Shown here: positions 1 to 6,824 of the stretch, piece after piece
How positions within the stretch are numbered: the stretch's first letter is position 1
Layout of the letters: the number at the start of each line of letters is the position of its first letter
Assembly (NCBI GenBank): GCA_028412835.1
Contig: JAONQW010000002.1
Location: forward strand, 1-64,000
Reading direction: 5' to 3'
Length of the DNA stretch: 64,000 bases
DNA from: Candidatus Pelagibacterales bacterium
Lineage (GTDB): Bacteria > Pseudomonadota > Alphaproteobacteria > Pelagibacterales > AG-422-B15
Translations under genes and position numbers: made by a program
The notes under the pieces: model-generated
What the model was told of the DNA's origin: nothing
Databases searched by the model: none
What the model saw: only the letters and a program-made list of their open reading frames with translations

Positions 1-1196
1 GGTACGATAGCTATCTAGGAGTAGTAATTTTAGTTAGAGTTATTAATGGCTCTATAAAAAAAGGAATGGAAATTAAATTTCATGCTGCAAACAGCAATCA
101 TATTGTTGAGAGAGTTGGATATTTTTCACCTAAAATGATTCAATCTGATGAAATTAAGGCTGGTGAATTAGGGTATATAACTGCAGCAATCAAAGAAGTT
201 GCTCAAACTAAAGTTGGAGACACTATAATGCTCTCTAAAGATAAGAAGACTCAGCCGTTACCTGGCTTTAAGCCTAGCCAACCCGTTGTATTTTGTGGTT
301 TATTTCCTTCCAATGCAGCTGAATTTAAGTTTCTTCGTGACGCTCTTGGTAAACTAAAGTTGAATGATTCAAGTTTTCACTATGAACAAGAAACTTCAGC
401 AGCTTTAGGTATGGGTTTTAGGTGTGGTTTTTTGGGCCTACTTCATCTTGAGATTGTAGTAGAAAGATTAGATAGAGAATTTGATATTGATCTAATTACC
501 ACTGCACCAAGTGTTATCTATAATATTGACATGGTGGACGGCAAACAAATTGAACTTCATAATCCTGCCGATATGCCTGATACAACTTTAATTAAAACTA
601 TTTCAGAGCCTTGGATTAAAGCTACTATAATTTCTCCAGAGGAATATTTAGGTACAATAATTAGTCTATGTGAAGACAAGCGGGGGATTCAATCTGAATT
701 ATCATACTCTGGCTCTAGAGTTATTCTAATATACAATTTACCCTTGAATGAAATTGTATTTGATTTTTATGATCGATTAAAATCCATATCAAGTGGCTAT
801 GCTAGTTTTGATTATGAAATTGATAATTATAATGAAAGTGATTTAGTAAAACTAAGCGTTTTAGTCAATGCTGAGCCAGTAGATGCACTATCAATGATAG
901 TACATAGATCAGTTTCAGAAAAAAAAGGAAGAGGTGTATGCGAAAAATTAAAAGAATTAATTCCAAGACATCAGTTTGCTGTACCAATTCAAGCCGCAAT
1001 TGGTGGAAAGATTATTGCTCGTGAAACAGTCAGTGGATTTAGAAAAAATGTTATTGAAAAAATCCATGGCGGTGGTGCAACTGATAGAAAGAGAAAACTA
1101 CTAGATAAGCAAAAAAAAGGTAAGAAGCGAATGCGTTCATTTGGTAAAGTTGATATTCCTCAAGAAGCATTTATTGCTGCCCTTAAAGTAGAGTAA
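1..1196 (+). CDS. lepA: Elongation factor 4 (LepA), 3' part only
   Basis: This is the C-terminal part of the ribosome-associated GTPase EF4/LepA, which acts on stalled or mistranslocated ribosomes. The reading frame is open from base 3, so the gene starts before the window and its GTP-binding domain is not seen. About 397 residues are visible: the end of domain II, the EF-G-like domains III and V, and the LepA-specific C-terminal domain. Diagnostic stretches are [24 protein letters not shown] and the basic C-terminal [16 protein letters not shown] followed by PQEAFIAAL. An ATG at 66 is internal to the protein and is not the start. The tRNA-Ser gene follows after 8 bases. Confidence 0.97.
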   Translation, partial: YDSYLGVVILVRVINGSIKKGMEIKFHAANSNHIVERVGYFSPKMIQSDEIKAGELGYITAAIKEVAQTKVGDTIMLSKDKKTQPLPGFKPSQPVVFCGLFPSNAAEFKFLRDALGKLKLNDSSFHYEQETSAALGMGFRCGFLGLLHLEIVVERLDREFDIDLITTAPSVIYNIDMVDGKQIELHNPADMPDTTLIKTISEPWIKATIISPEEYLGTIISLCEDKRGIQSELSYSGSRVILIYNLPLNEIVFDFYDRLKSISSGYASFDYEIDNYNESDLVKLSVLVNAEPVDALSMIVHRSVSEKKGRGVCEKLKELIPRHQFAVPIQAAIGGKIIARETVSGFRKNVIEKIHGGGATDRKRKLLDKQKKGKKRMRSFGKVDIPQEAFIAALKVE

Positions 1197-1204
1197 AAAA
1201 ATTT

Positions 1205-1294
1205 GGAAAGGTGGCCGAGTGGTTGAAGGCGCACGCTTGGAAAGCGTGTATGCGGGTGACCGTATCGAGGGTTCGAATCCCTTCCTTTCCGCCA
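1205..1294 (+). tRNA. tRNA-Ser (anticodon GGA)
   Basis: This is a complete class II tRNA with a long variable arm. The acceptor arms GGAAAGG and CCTTTCC pair fully. The discriminator base is G and the CCA end is encoded. The anticodon loop TTGGAAA sits between CACGC and GCGTG, giving anticodon GGA. The T-loop GTTCGAATC is intact. A 59-bp copy of its 3' part lies at 2561-2619 and a decayed copy of its last 13 bases at 3911-3923. Confidence 0.98.
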
Positions 1295-1331
1295 AAATTA
1301 GCCAATAATTAGATCATTACTAAACTCTAAT
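1295..1331 (+). repeat. tRNA-Ser 3' flank, copy 1 of a dispersed repeat
   Basis: The 37 bases directly after the intact tRNA reappear at 3924-3960 with 35 of 37 identical. A shorter relative of the central TAGCCAATAATTAGATCAT lies at 2672-2691 as ATAGCTGATAACTAGATCAT. The arrangement suggests that the original downstream flank of the tRNA was displaced or duplicated by insertions. Confidence 0.85.
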
Positions 1332-1429
1332 TTTAACTATAAATTTTGTTTTAAAGGTATTGTCTGTATTAAAATAGAAACTATTTATACATAAGCACCC
1401 ATAATCTATAGGCTAAAGGAAAAAATTAT

Positions 1430-1954
1430 ATGAAATTTAAACCTATATTCTCTATATCAATATTATTAGCAACTTTATCAACGCCACTGGTTCATGCAGC
1501 CGGTGAACATTCTGGTGGTCATGCGGGAGAACCTGGAAAAGCTAGTGATGTTAGTAGAACCATTGTTGTGACAATGCTTGATAATTATTACCAACCAGAA
1601 AATTTTTCTATAAGTCTTGGTGAAACAATTCGTTTCATTGTTAAAAATGAAGGTGAATTAGTTCATGAATTTAACATCGGTACAGCTGATATGCACTTAA
1701 AGCATCAAGATGAAATGTTAATGATGGTAGAGCATGGTGCCTTAGAATCAGATCGTATTAATCAAGAAGCTATGAAAATGGATATGGGAAATGGAATGAC
1801 TATGGAGCATGATGATCCAAATAGTGTTCTACTTGAGCCTGGTAAGTCAGGAGAAATCATATGGAAATTTAAAGATGAAGTAGCATTAGAAATAGCTTGC
1901 AATGTTCCTGGTCATTATGATGTTGGAATGGTTGCTATGGTTAAATTGAATTAA
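1430..1954 (+). CDS. Periplasmic cupredoxin-like copper protein
   Basis: This is a 174-residue exported type 1 copper protein related to plastocyanin/azurin-like cupredoxins (COG4454-like). A signal peptide ends near residue 23 (PLVHA-A) and is followed by a His/Gly-rich linker. Likely copper ligands are His79 (LVHEF) and the C-terminal Cys157, His162 and Met167 (C-x4-H-x4-M in ACNVPGHYDVGM). A Met/His-rich insertion at about residues 87-127 could bind further copper. It probably carries electrons or binds copper in the periplasm. A cytochrome c gene follows 46 bases downstream, which suggests an electron-transfer partner. The gene lies between the tRNA-Ser and the copy of its 3' part, so it may have arrived by transfer. 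Confidence 0.9.
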   Translation: MKFKPIFSISILLATLSTPLVHAAGEHSGGHAGEPGKASDVSRTIVVTMLDNYYQPENFSISLGETIRFIVKNEGELVHEFNIGTADMHLKHQDEMLMMVEHGALESDRINQEAMKMDMGNGMTMEHDDPNSVLLEPGKSGEIIWKFKDEVALEIACNVPGHYDVGMVAMVKLN

Positions 1955-1974
1955 TAAACCTAGAGTTTTATAAA
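1951..1974 (+). repeat. Short direct repeat before the cytochrome c gene
   Basis: The sequence TTAATAAACCTAGAGTTT followed by TATAAA begins in the cupredoxin stop codon. It recurs at 2508-2530 with one T fewer, after the cytochrome c gene. The two copies bracket the cytochrome gene. Confidence 0.75.
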
Positions 1975-2000
1975 AATTGATAGAATAATTAAGAATAAAT

Positions 2001-2444
2001 ATGAAAAAAAACTTAGCTTACTTTGTTATTTTATTAATCTTTATTATTTTAATTTATTATTTTTCTAAAAGTAATGTAAATGATCAATCTAATATAAATA
2101 TTAATGATGAAATTTCTCCAACAGTAATTACCCTTTATCAAAATAACTGTGCCTCTTGTCATGGATTAAAACTACAAGGTCAAACTGGTTGGAAATCAAA
2201 ACTTGATGAAGATGGGCATCGTTTAGCTCCACCATTAAATGGCAGTGGACATACATGGCATCATTCACCAGATTATTTATTTAAGATTATAAAATATGGT
2301 GTGCAGGGCTTTGATCCAAATTATAAAGGCAAGATGTTAGGTAATGAAAGCCTTGCCGATGAGGAGATATGGCAGTTAATTGACTATATAAAAAAAGTTT
2401 GGCCTAACAAAATTCAAGATGTTTATAGCAATAGATATAAATAA
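2001..2444 (+). CDS. Membrane-anchored class I cytochrome c
   Basis: This is a 147-residue small c-type cytochrome. An N-terminal hydrophobic segment (about residues 5-21) acts as an uncleaved anchor or signal peptide, then a polar linker leads to one haem domain. The haem site is CASCH (Cys50, Cys53, His54). Met112 in the GKM motif is the likely sixth ligand, and DEEIWQLIDYIK is the usual C-terminal helix. It should shuttle electrons on the periplasmic face. The cupredoxin gene just upstream suggests a paired copper/haem electron route. Short direct repeats bracket the gene, and a tRNA-Ser fragment follows it. Confidence 0.93.
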   Translation: MKKNLAYFVILLIFIILIYYFSKSNVNDQSNININDEISPTVITLYQNNCASCHGLKLQGQTGWKSKLDEDGHRLAPPLNGSGHTWHHSPDYLFKIIKYGVQGFDPNYKGKMLGNESLADEEIWQLIDYIKKVWPNKIQDVYSNRYK

Positions 2445-2507
2445 AACTTTTGTCACACTCTCATCACACTCTTGTAGTTTTTTTATTAAGTGTTAACCTT
2501 TTTGTTA

Positions 2508-2530
2508 TTAATAAACCTAGAGTTTATAAA
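2508..2530 (+). repeat. Short direct repeat after the cytochrome c gene
   Basis: This is the second copy of the element at 1951-1974 (TTAATAAACCTAGAGTTT, then ATAAA). It lies in the 365-base non-coding stretch between the cytochrome c gene and the ATP-grasp gene. That stretch otherwise holds only the tRNA-Ser fragment and a partial copy of the tRNA flank repeat at 2672-2691. Confidence 0.75.
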
Positions 2531-2560
2531 GATTTCTTGTTGGTTAGATTGTTAGGAATA

Positions 2561-2619
2561 CTTGGAAAGCGTGTATGTGGGTGACCGTATCGAGGGTTCG
2601 AATCCCTTCCTTTCCGCCA
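2561..2619 (+). repeat. 59-bp copy of the tRNA-Ser 3' part (possible attachment-site remnant)
   Basis: Bases 2561-2619 match 1236-1294 of the intact tRNA-Ser with one difference (T at 2578 against C at 1253). The copy covers most of the anticodon arm, the variable arm, the T arm, the 3' acceptor strand and CCA. It lacks the 5' acceptor strand and the D arm, so it cannot form a tRNA. Such partial repeats typically mark the far end of an element that integrated into the tRNA 3' end. No integrase gene is seen nearby. Confidence 0.9.
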
Positions 2620-2809
2620 ATTTTAAGTAATTTAATGAGTATTAAATTATAAGCTATATCTATTATAACTAATAGCTGATAACTAGATCATCTAGAGATT
2701 GTCACTCCATCGATTCTATGCACTTAGCTTAATTAGATCGATACATAAAATTAGCTTAAACAAAAAAACATCTTTCTAGCATTCTGCAAATAGGAAAAAT
2801 TTAACTATT

Positions 2810-3865
2810 ATGATTATAGAAGATATAAAAAAAGATAAAAAAACTATAAACTCTAAGAGTCTTTATTTAAAAAGTGATAATGTTTTTACAGTTAAAATTA
2901 ATAAGAAAATTGAAATTATCATAGTACCAAAACCAAATGAATTAAATGAACATCAAAAAAATGTTGCAATAAAACTAGATGAAAAACTTATTCTAAAAAT
3001 TCTTTCTAGACGATATATGTATGTATTAATTACAGAAATTAATACTGAAAAAGATTTAAAAAATATGTCCTTAAGAAAGCCTGATTTAGTTTTTTCAGGT
3101 GTAAAATATTTTGATTTTAATAGTAAAATTATCTGGCTTAATGATTACCTTGATTTAATTGGTATTCCATATATAGCATCAAATAGAGCTGCACTTGACA
3201 ATGAAAGTAACAAGATTTTGGCAAAAAATATTATTAAAAAAAGCCATATTAAAACAGCAGATTTTTTTATAGCTGAGCCTGGAAAATATTTAGATAATCA
3301 TTCAATTCCTATTTGCTTTCCACTTTTTATTAAGCCTGTAACAGGAGGTGATAGTATTGGAATAGATTCTAAATCAATTGTTCATGATTTTGAGGCCTTT
3401 AAACAAAAAGTTTTAGACATTAAATTAAATCAAAATTCATCCGCACTAGTAGAAACATATTTATCTGGTAAGGAGTATAGTGTTGGTATTTTTGAAGATA
3501 GCAACAATCATACTCTAAAAGCGATGCCAATCGAAATTAGTGTTAAAGCTAATAATGATGGTTATCATATCCTAGATTTTGATGTCAAAAAAAATGATAC
3601 TGAAATAGTTCTACCTGTTAAAGATTCAAAAATTTTCAATGAACTATCTAAATTAGCAAAAAATGCGTTTAAAGCTTTAGGAGGAAAATCACTTGGTAGA
3701 ATTGATATAAAGATGAATCACTTGGGCGAACCACATTTCATAGAAGCTAATCTTATGCCAGGGTTACAAAAAGGCTACTTTTATAGATCTTGTGCACTCA
3801 ATTTAGATATGAACTATGATGATATGATTTATAGTATAACCAACACTGGATTATCATCGCATTGA
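2810..3865 (+). CDS. D-alanine-D-alanine ligase-like ATP-grasp enzyme
   Basis: This is a 351-residue member of the ATP-grasp ligases, nearest to the D-Ala-D-Ala ligase group. Visible marks are the substrate/loop region IPYIASNRAALDNESNK (about residues 118-134), the ATP-binding LFIKPVTGGDSIGI (about 170-183), VETYLSGKEYSVGIF (about 214-228), and the metal-binding end GRIDIK...FIEANLMPGL (about 300-325) with its Asp, Glu and Asn. Such enzymes join two carboxyl/amino substrates using ATP. It stands alone, away from any mur cluster, so it is probably not the housekeeping Ddl; the substrate is unknown. It is very AT- and Lys-rich and sits between the two remnants of tRNA-Ser sequence. Confidence 0.8.
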   Translation: MIIEDIKKDKKTINSKSLYLKSDNVFTVKINKKIEIIIVPKPNELNEHQKNVAIKLDEKLILKILSRRYMYVLITEINTEKDLKNMSLRKPDLVFSGVKYFDFNSKIIWLNDYLDLIGIPYIASNRAALDNESNKILAKNIIKKSHIKTADFFIAEPGKYLDNHSIPICFPLFIKPVTGGDSIGIDSKSIVHDFEAFKQKVLDIKLNQNSSALVETYLSGKEYSVGIFEDSNNHTLKAMPIEISVKANNDGYHILDFDVKKNDTEIVLPVKDSKIFNELSKLAKNAFKALGGKSLGRIDIKMNHLGEPHFIEANLMPGLQKGYFYRSCALNLDMNYDDMIYSITNTGLSSH

Positions 3866-3910
3866 TTTAATATTATATATATGAGAGAATATAACTATCA
3901 TTTAAGCCTA

Positions 3911-3960
3911 TTCCTTTTCTACAAAATTAGCCAATAACTAGATCATTACCAAACTCTAAT
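3911..3960 (+). repeat. Decayed tRNA-Ser 3' end plus downstream flank, second displaced copy
   Basis: Bases 3911-3923 (TTCCTTTTCTACA) align with the last 13 bases of the tRNA (TTCCTTTCCGCCA) with three mismatches. The next 37 bases (3924-3960) match the flank right after the intact tRNA with 35 of 37 identical. The join between tRNA end and flank is kept, so this is one duplicated unit rather than chance similarity. Confidence 0.8.
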
Positions 3961-4003
3961 AACTGAGTGAAATGGAGTTCTGTCACACTTGGTAGGAATA
4001 AGT

Positions 4004-5011
4004 ATGTATGTTTCTAGCAAAAAAACTATACTACAAGTAAATATGAATTTCAGAAATTACCCTAAAGATAAAGCTTTTCTATCAGCTCTAATTATTTGGA
4101 TTATAGCAACATTAATTTATATTCAATCTACCTCAAGAGAATTTGATATTCCTCCCATTGCGATAAATGGACTAACAAGTTTATTGACTATTTATATCCC
4201 TGTGTTGTTTGTAAGTGTTTTTCTTTTACTTTATCTCACTCGAAAAAGAGAACCAGTAAAATGGATTGAACTTTATGCTGTAAATAAAAAAACTGCTAAA
4301 AAGGAAATTTGGATATCAGTTATCTATCTATTTTTAACTCAGTTAATTTTAGGTTTTGGATTTAATATGGGCCTTCATTTTCCTGGAACAGACATTTACT
4401 CTGCTGGTAGCCACATTCAAGTAGATGTATGGATTTGGGCAATTACTTATCTTATAATTTATACAGTTATACCTCTACTTTGGTTGCAACAGAATGGATT
4501 TTCTTTAAGTAAACTTTTTTCATCATTTAATTGGCTAAGAGATCTGTGGATCATTGTTGCTTATTGGGCATTTGATTTTTTTGGACCAATTTTAACTGGA
4601 GCTACAGACTTTATTGGAGGTATTACCATTACCCAATACTTCCAAGGAATTCCTTTAGGTATATTCATTAATACTATTGGAGCAGGATTGCCAGTAGTCG
4701 TTATGATGCATGTAATTTTTATTCCCCGAGTTGCAGTTCTATTTGAAAATAAACTCACAGTTATATTATTAGGTGGTCTTTTCTACTCTGTGTTTAGTCT
4801 TTTCGATCAAGGGGTAGATTATTCAAGTTTATCTGTTGGATTGATATCTATTAGCTATATCGTGATGACACAAACCCTTGTTGGAATGGGCAAGGCTACA
4901 TTTACTGTAGTAACTGGCAATCCCTTTATTCATTTTATAACTTTACATGTTATTAGTGCCAGAGTTCCTTTTGATACTAGAATGTACATTGAAATTTTTA
5001 AATTAAGATAA
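4004..5011 (+). CDS. Multi-pass membrane protein of unknown function
   Basis: I do not recognise this protein. It is about 335 residues, dominated by some eight to nine hydrophobic helices with short basic loops, so it is an inner-membrane protein. Polar residues inside membrane segments (FDFFGPILTGATDF, MMHVIF, FITLHVISARVPFD) could form a site; some resemblance in outline to CPBP-type membrane proteases is possible but the EExxxR motif is absent. The frame opens with TTG at 3989, but ATG 4004 is preferred because GGTAGGA lies at a normal distance before it. It starts just past the displaced tRNA-Ser flank repeat. Confidence 0.7.
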   Translation: MYVSSKKTILQVNMNFRNYPKDKAFLSALIIWIIATLIYIQSTSREFDIPPIAINGLTSLLTIYIPVLFVSVFLLLYLTRKREPVKWIELYAVNKKTAKKEIWISVIYLFLTQLILGFGFNMGLHFPGTDIYSAGSHIQVDVWIWAITYLIIYTVIPLLWLQQNGFSLSKLFSSFNWLRDLWIIVAYWAFDFFGPILTGATDFIGGITITQYFQGIPLGIFINTIGAGLPVVVMMHVIFIPRVAVLFENKLTVILLGGLFYSVFSLFDQGVDYSSLSVGLISISYIVMTQTLVGMGKATFTVVTGNPFIHFITLHVISARVPFDTRMYIEIFKLR

Positions 5012-5027
5012 CTTGTAGTATCTTAAA

Positions 5028-5366
5028 TTATTTTTTAAAATAACACCCTGTTTGTTCTGAAAAAGTTGATTTGATCTTGTAATTTTCATAATCAATTATA
5101 ATTTCTTTTTTTTCAAAATCTGCCTCATATCCGATCATCTTAATTTGATTTAATAAATCTGCATCAGTAGAAGCCATTATAAGACCATAAGATGAATCAC
5201 AGTAATTTTTTTCTAACTTTGATACGAATATACACGTACAGTAATGTTTTGCAGTTGCATTAAGTCCAATAAGCGTATCATCTGCCATAGCGTAATTAAT
5301 TTTAAGAAAAAAAATTAATGTAATAACAGTAATTATATAGTAAAAGCTCTTAAAATAATTATGCAT
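5028..5366 (-). CDS. Small exported cysteine-containing protein, unknown
   Basis: This 112-residue protein has an N-terminal hydrophobic signal of about 27 residues ending near NYAMA-D, so it is probably periplasmic. The mature part has four cysteines (CTC, one in NYCDS and one in GCYFK near the end) that could form disulphides. I find no known domain. Its start codon is in the palindrome ATGCAT at 5361-5366, which also contains the start codon of the divergent serine hydrolase. It may be co-regulated with that gene. Confidence 0.65.
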   Translation of the reverse strand: MHNYFKSFYYIITVITLIFFLKINYAMADDTLIGLNATAKHYCTCIFVSKLEKNYCDSSYGLIMASTDADLLNQIKMIGYEADFEKKEIIIDYENYKIKSTFSEQTGCYFKK

Positions 5367-6461
5367 ACTTTTTATAAAGTTATAAGTTTATTATCTCTAA
5401 TTCTGCTTATGGTCAATCCATCATTTGCAATTATAAATCAATTATCGCATGACGAATCATTAGAATGGCCTACAGATCATTGGCCTGAAAACATAATACA
5501 ATTGAATGATCAAGATTTTAAAAAAATTATAGATTATACTTTTTCAACTGAATCAATTGAAACTCTTGGACGAACAAATGCTCTACTAATTGTCCAAAAT
5601 GGCTCTATTGTTTATGAGAAATACAATGAGCCTATAAATAAAAATACCAAGCTAGTTTCTTATTCAATGGCTAAAAGCTATATTGGATTACTTACTGGAA
5701 TGATGATTGATAAGGGTTTTATCGAGTCTAAAGATGAAAAAAATTTATTAAAAGAGTGGCAAGATAATAGAAAAAATATATCAATTTCTCACTTATTAAA
5801 CATGCAATCTGGTTTGGATTTTGTTGAGCAGTATGACAATAATGGTAGATCAGATACACTTGAAATGTTGTTTGGTGATGGAAGATTTGACCAAGCATCG
5901 TTTGCAGCTTCTGTTGCTCTTAAATCCATTACTCCTGGTATAAAATTTAACTATTCAACTGGAGAAACTAATATTTTAAGCAAAATTATTAAATTAAGGC
6001 TTCAAGAACAAAACTTAAATTATCAAAATTTTATAAATGATAATTTATCTAGTAAAATTGGATTAAAAAATACCATATTCGAATTTGATAATTCTGGTAC
6101 TTTTATCGGGGGGAGTTCTGTTTTTGCAAATGCAAGAGATTATGCGCGGTTTGGATATCTGTATTTAAGGGATGGGCAGTGGGATGGAGAAACAATAGTT
6201 TCTAAAAGTTGGATAGATGATACCAGAAAACCTGCAAAAAATACCTATCAAATGTACAGCAACAAGTTTTGGATGCCACATCCAACTTCTCCAATAAATT
6301 TACCAAAAGATACCTATTATTGTGCAGGTTTTGGTGGCCAATATATATTAATGATACCTTCAAAAGATATGATTATAGTTAGGCTTGGGGAGACATATAT
6401 GGAAGACGATAAAGTCTTAGAGAATTTGTCTGAGATTATTAGTTTCTTTCCAAATAGATGA
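5361..6461 (+). CDS. Exported serine hydrolase, beta-lactamase class C family
   Basis: This is a 366-residue penicillin-binding-protein/beta-lactamase-like hydrolase (PF00144), of the kind that includes 6-aminohexanoate-dimer hydrolases and esterases. A signal peptide ends near SFA (residue 23). The catalytic SxxK is Ser102-Met-Ala-Lys105. Tyr198-Ser199-Thr200 takes the place of the YxN motif. CAGFGGQYILMIP near residue 325 fits the third, GGQ-type motif. The natural substrate cannot be read from sequence; it may be a periplasmic amide or ester. The ATG overlaps the ATG of the divergent small exported protein within ATGCAT, and no clear ribosome binding site is seen. Confidence 0.88.
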   Translation: MHTFYKVISLLSLILLMVNPSFAIINQLSHDESLEWPTDHWPENIIQLNDQDFKKIIDYTFSTESIETLGRTNALLIVQNGSIVYEKYNEPINKNTKLVSYSMAKSYIGLLTGMMIDKGFIESKDEKNLLKEWQDNRKNISISHLLNMQSGLDFVEQYDNNGRSDTLEMLFGDGRFDQASFAASVALKSITPGIKFNYSTGETNILSKIIKLRLQEQNLNYQNFINDNLSSKIGLKNTIFEFDNSGTFIGGSSVFANARDYARFGYLYLRDGQWDGETIVSKSWIDDTRKPAKNTYQMYSNKFWMPHPTSPINLPKDTYYCAGFGGQYILMIPSKDMIIVRLGETYMEDDKVLENLSEIISFFPNR

Positions 6462-6525
6462 TAGACCTTCTCCTATTGTTCGGAATATCTATATAAGTAA
6501 TAAATAAATCCTTAGCCCAATTAAA

Positions 6526-6693
6526 CTATTCAATACTAAGAGTTAAGATCTGAAGTAAAACGATTAAAGCATATAAGCCAATATACCACCTAGAAAGAAA
6601 TTTAGGTTTATATTTAAATTCTCGATAAACAAGATAAATTAATCCAACTGCGAATAGAATAATAATTATCCAAAGACTTATTTCTAAATACAT
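6526..6693 (-). CDS. Small two-helix membrane protein (55 aa)
   Basis: This is a short open frame in an otherwise empty 363-base gap. It reads MYLEISLWIIIILFAVGLIY at the start, then a basic loop (YREFKYKPKFLSRW) and a second hydrophobic helix ending in QILTLSIE. Two membrane segments joined by a strongly basic loop argue for a real protein with the loop in the cytoplasm. No clear ribosome binding site is seen. It has no recognisable family. The rest of the gap (6462-6525 and 6694-6824) shows nothing. Confidence 0.5.
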   Translation of the reverse strand: MYLEISLWIIIILFAVGLIYLVYREFKYKPKFLSRWYIGLYALIVLLQILTLSIE

Positions 6694-6824
6694 CTTATAA
6701 ATATAGTTCAGATTTTTCTAGAGTCTATAGGTTCACATAAATCTAATTTATTATTCGATTCATAGTCACTTTTCATGAACTATGTTAAATGCACACTGAT
6801 CACCCATATTATTTTTAAATTTTT

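Noticed and set aside
2561-2619. A second tRNA-Ser gene
   Set aside because: Lacks the 5' acceptor strand and D arm, so it cannot fold as a tRNA; treated as a repeat remnant.
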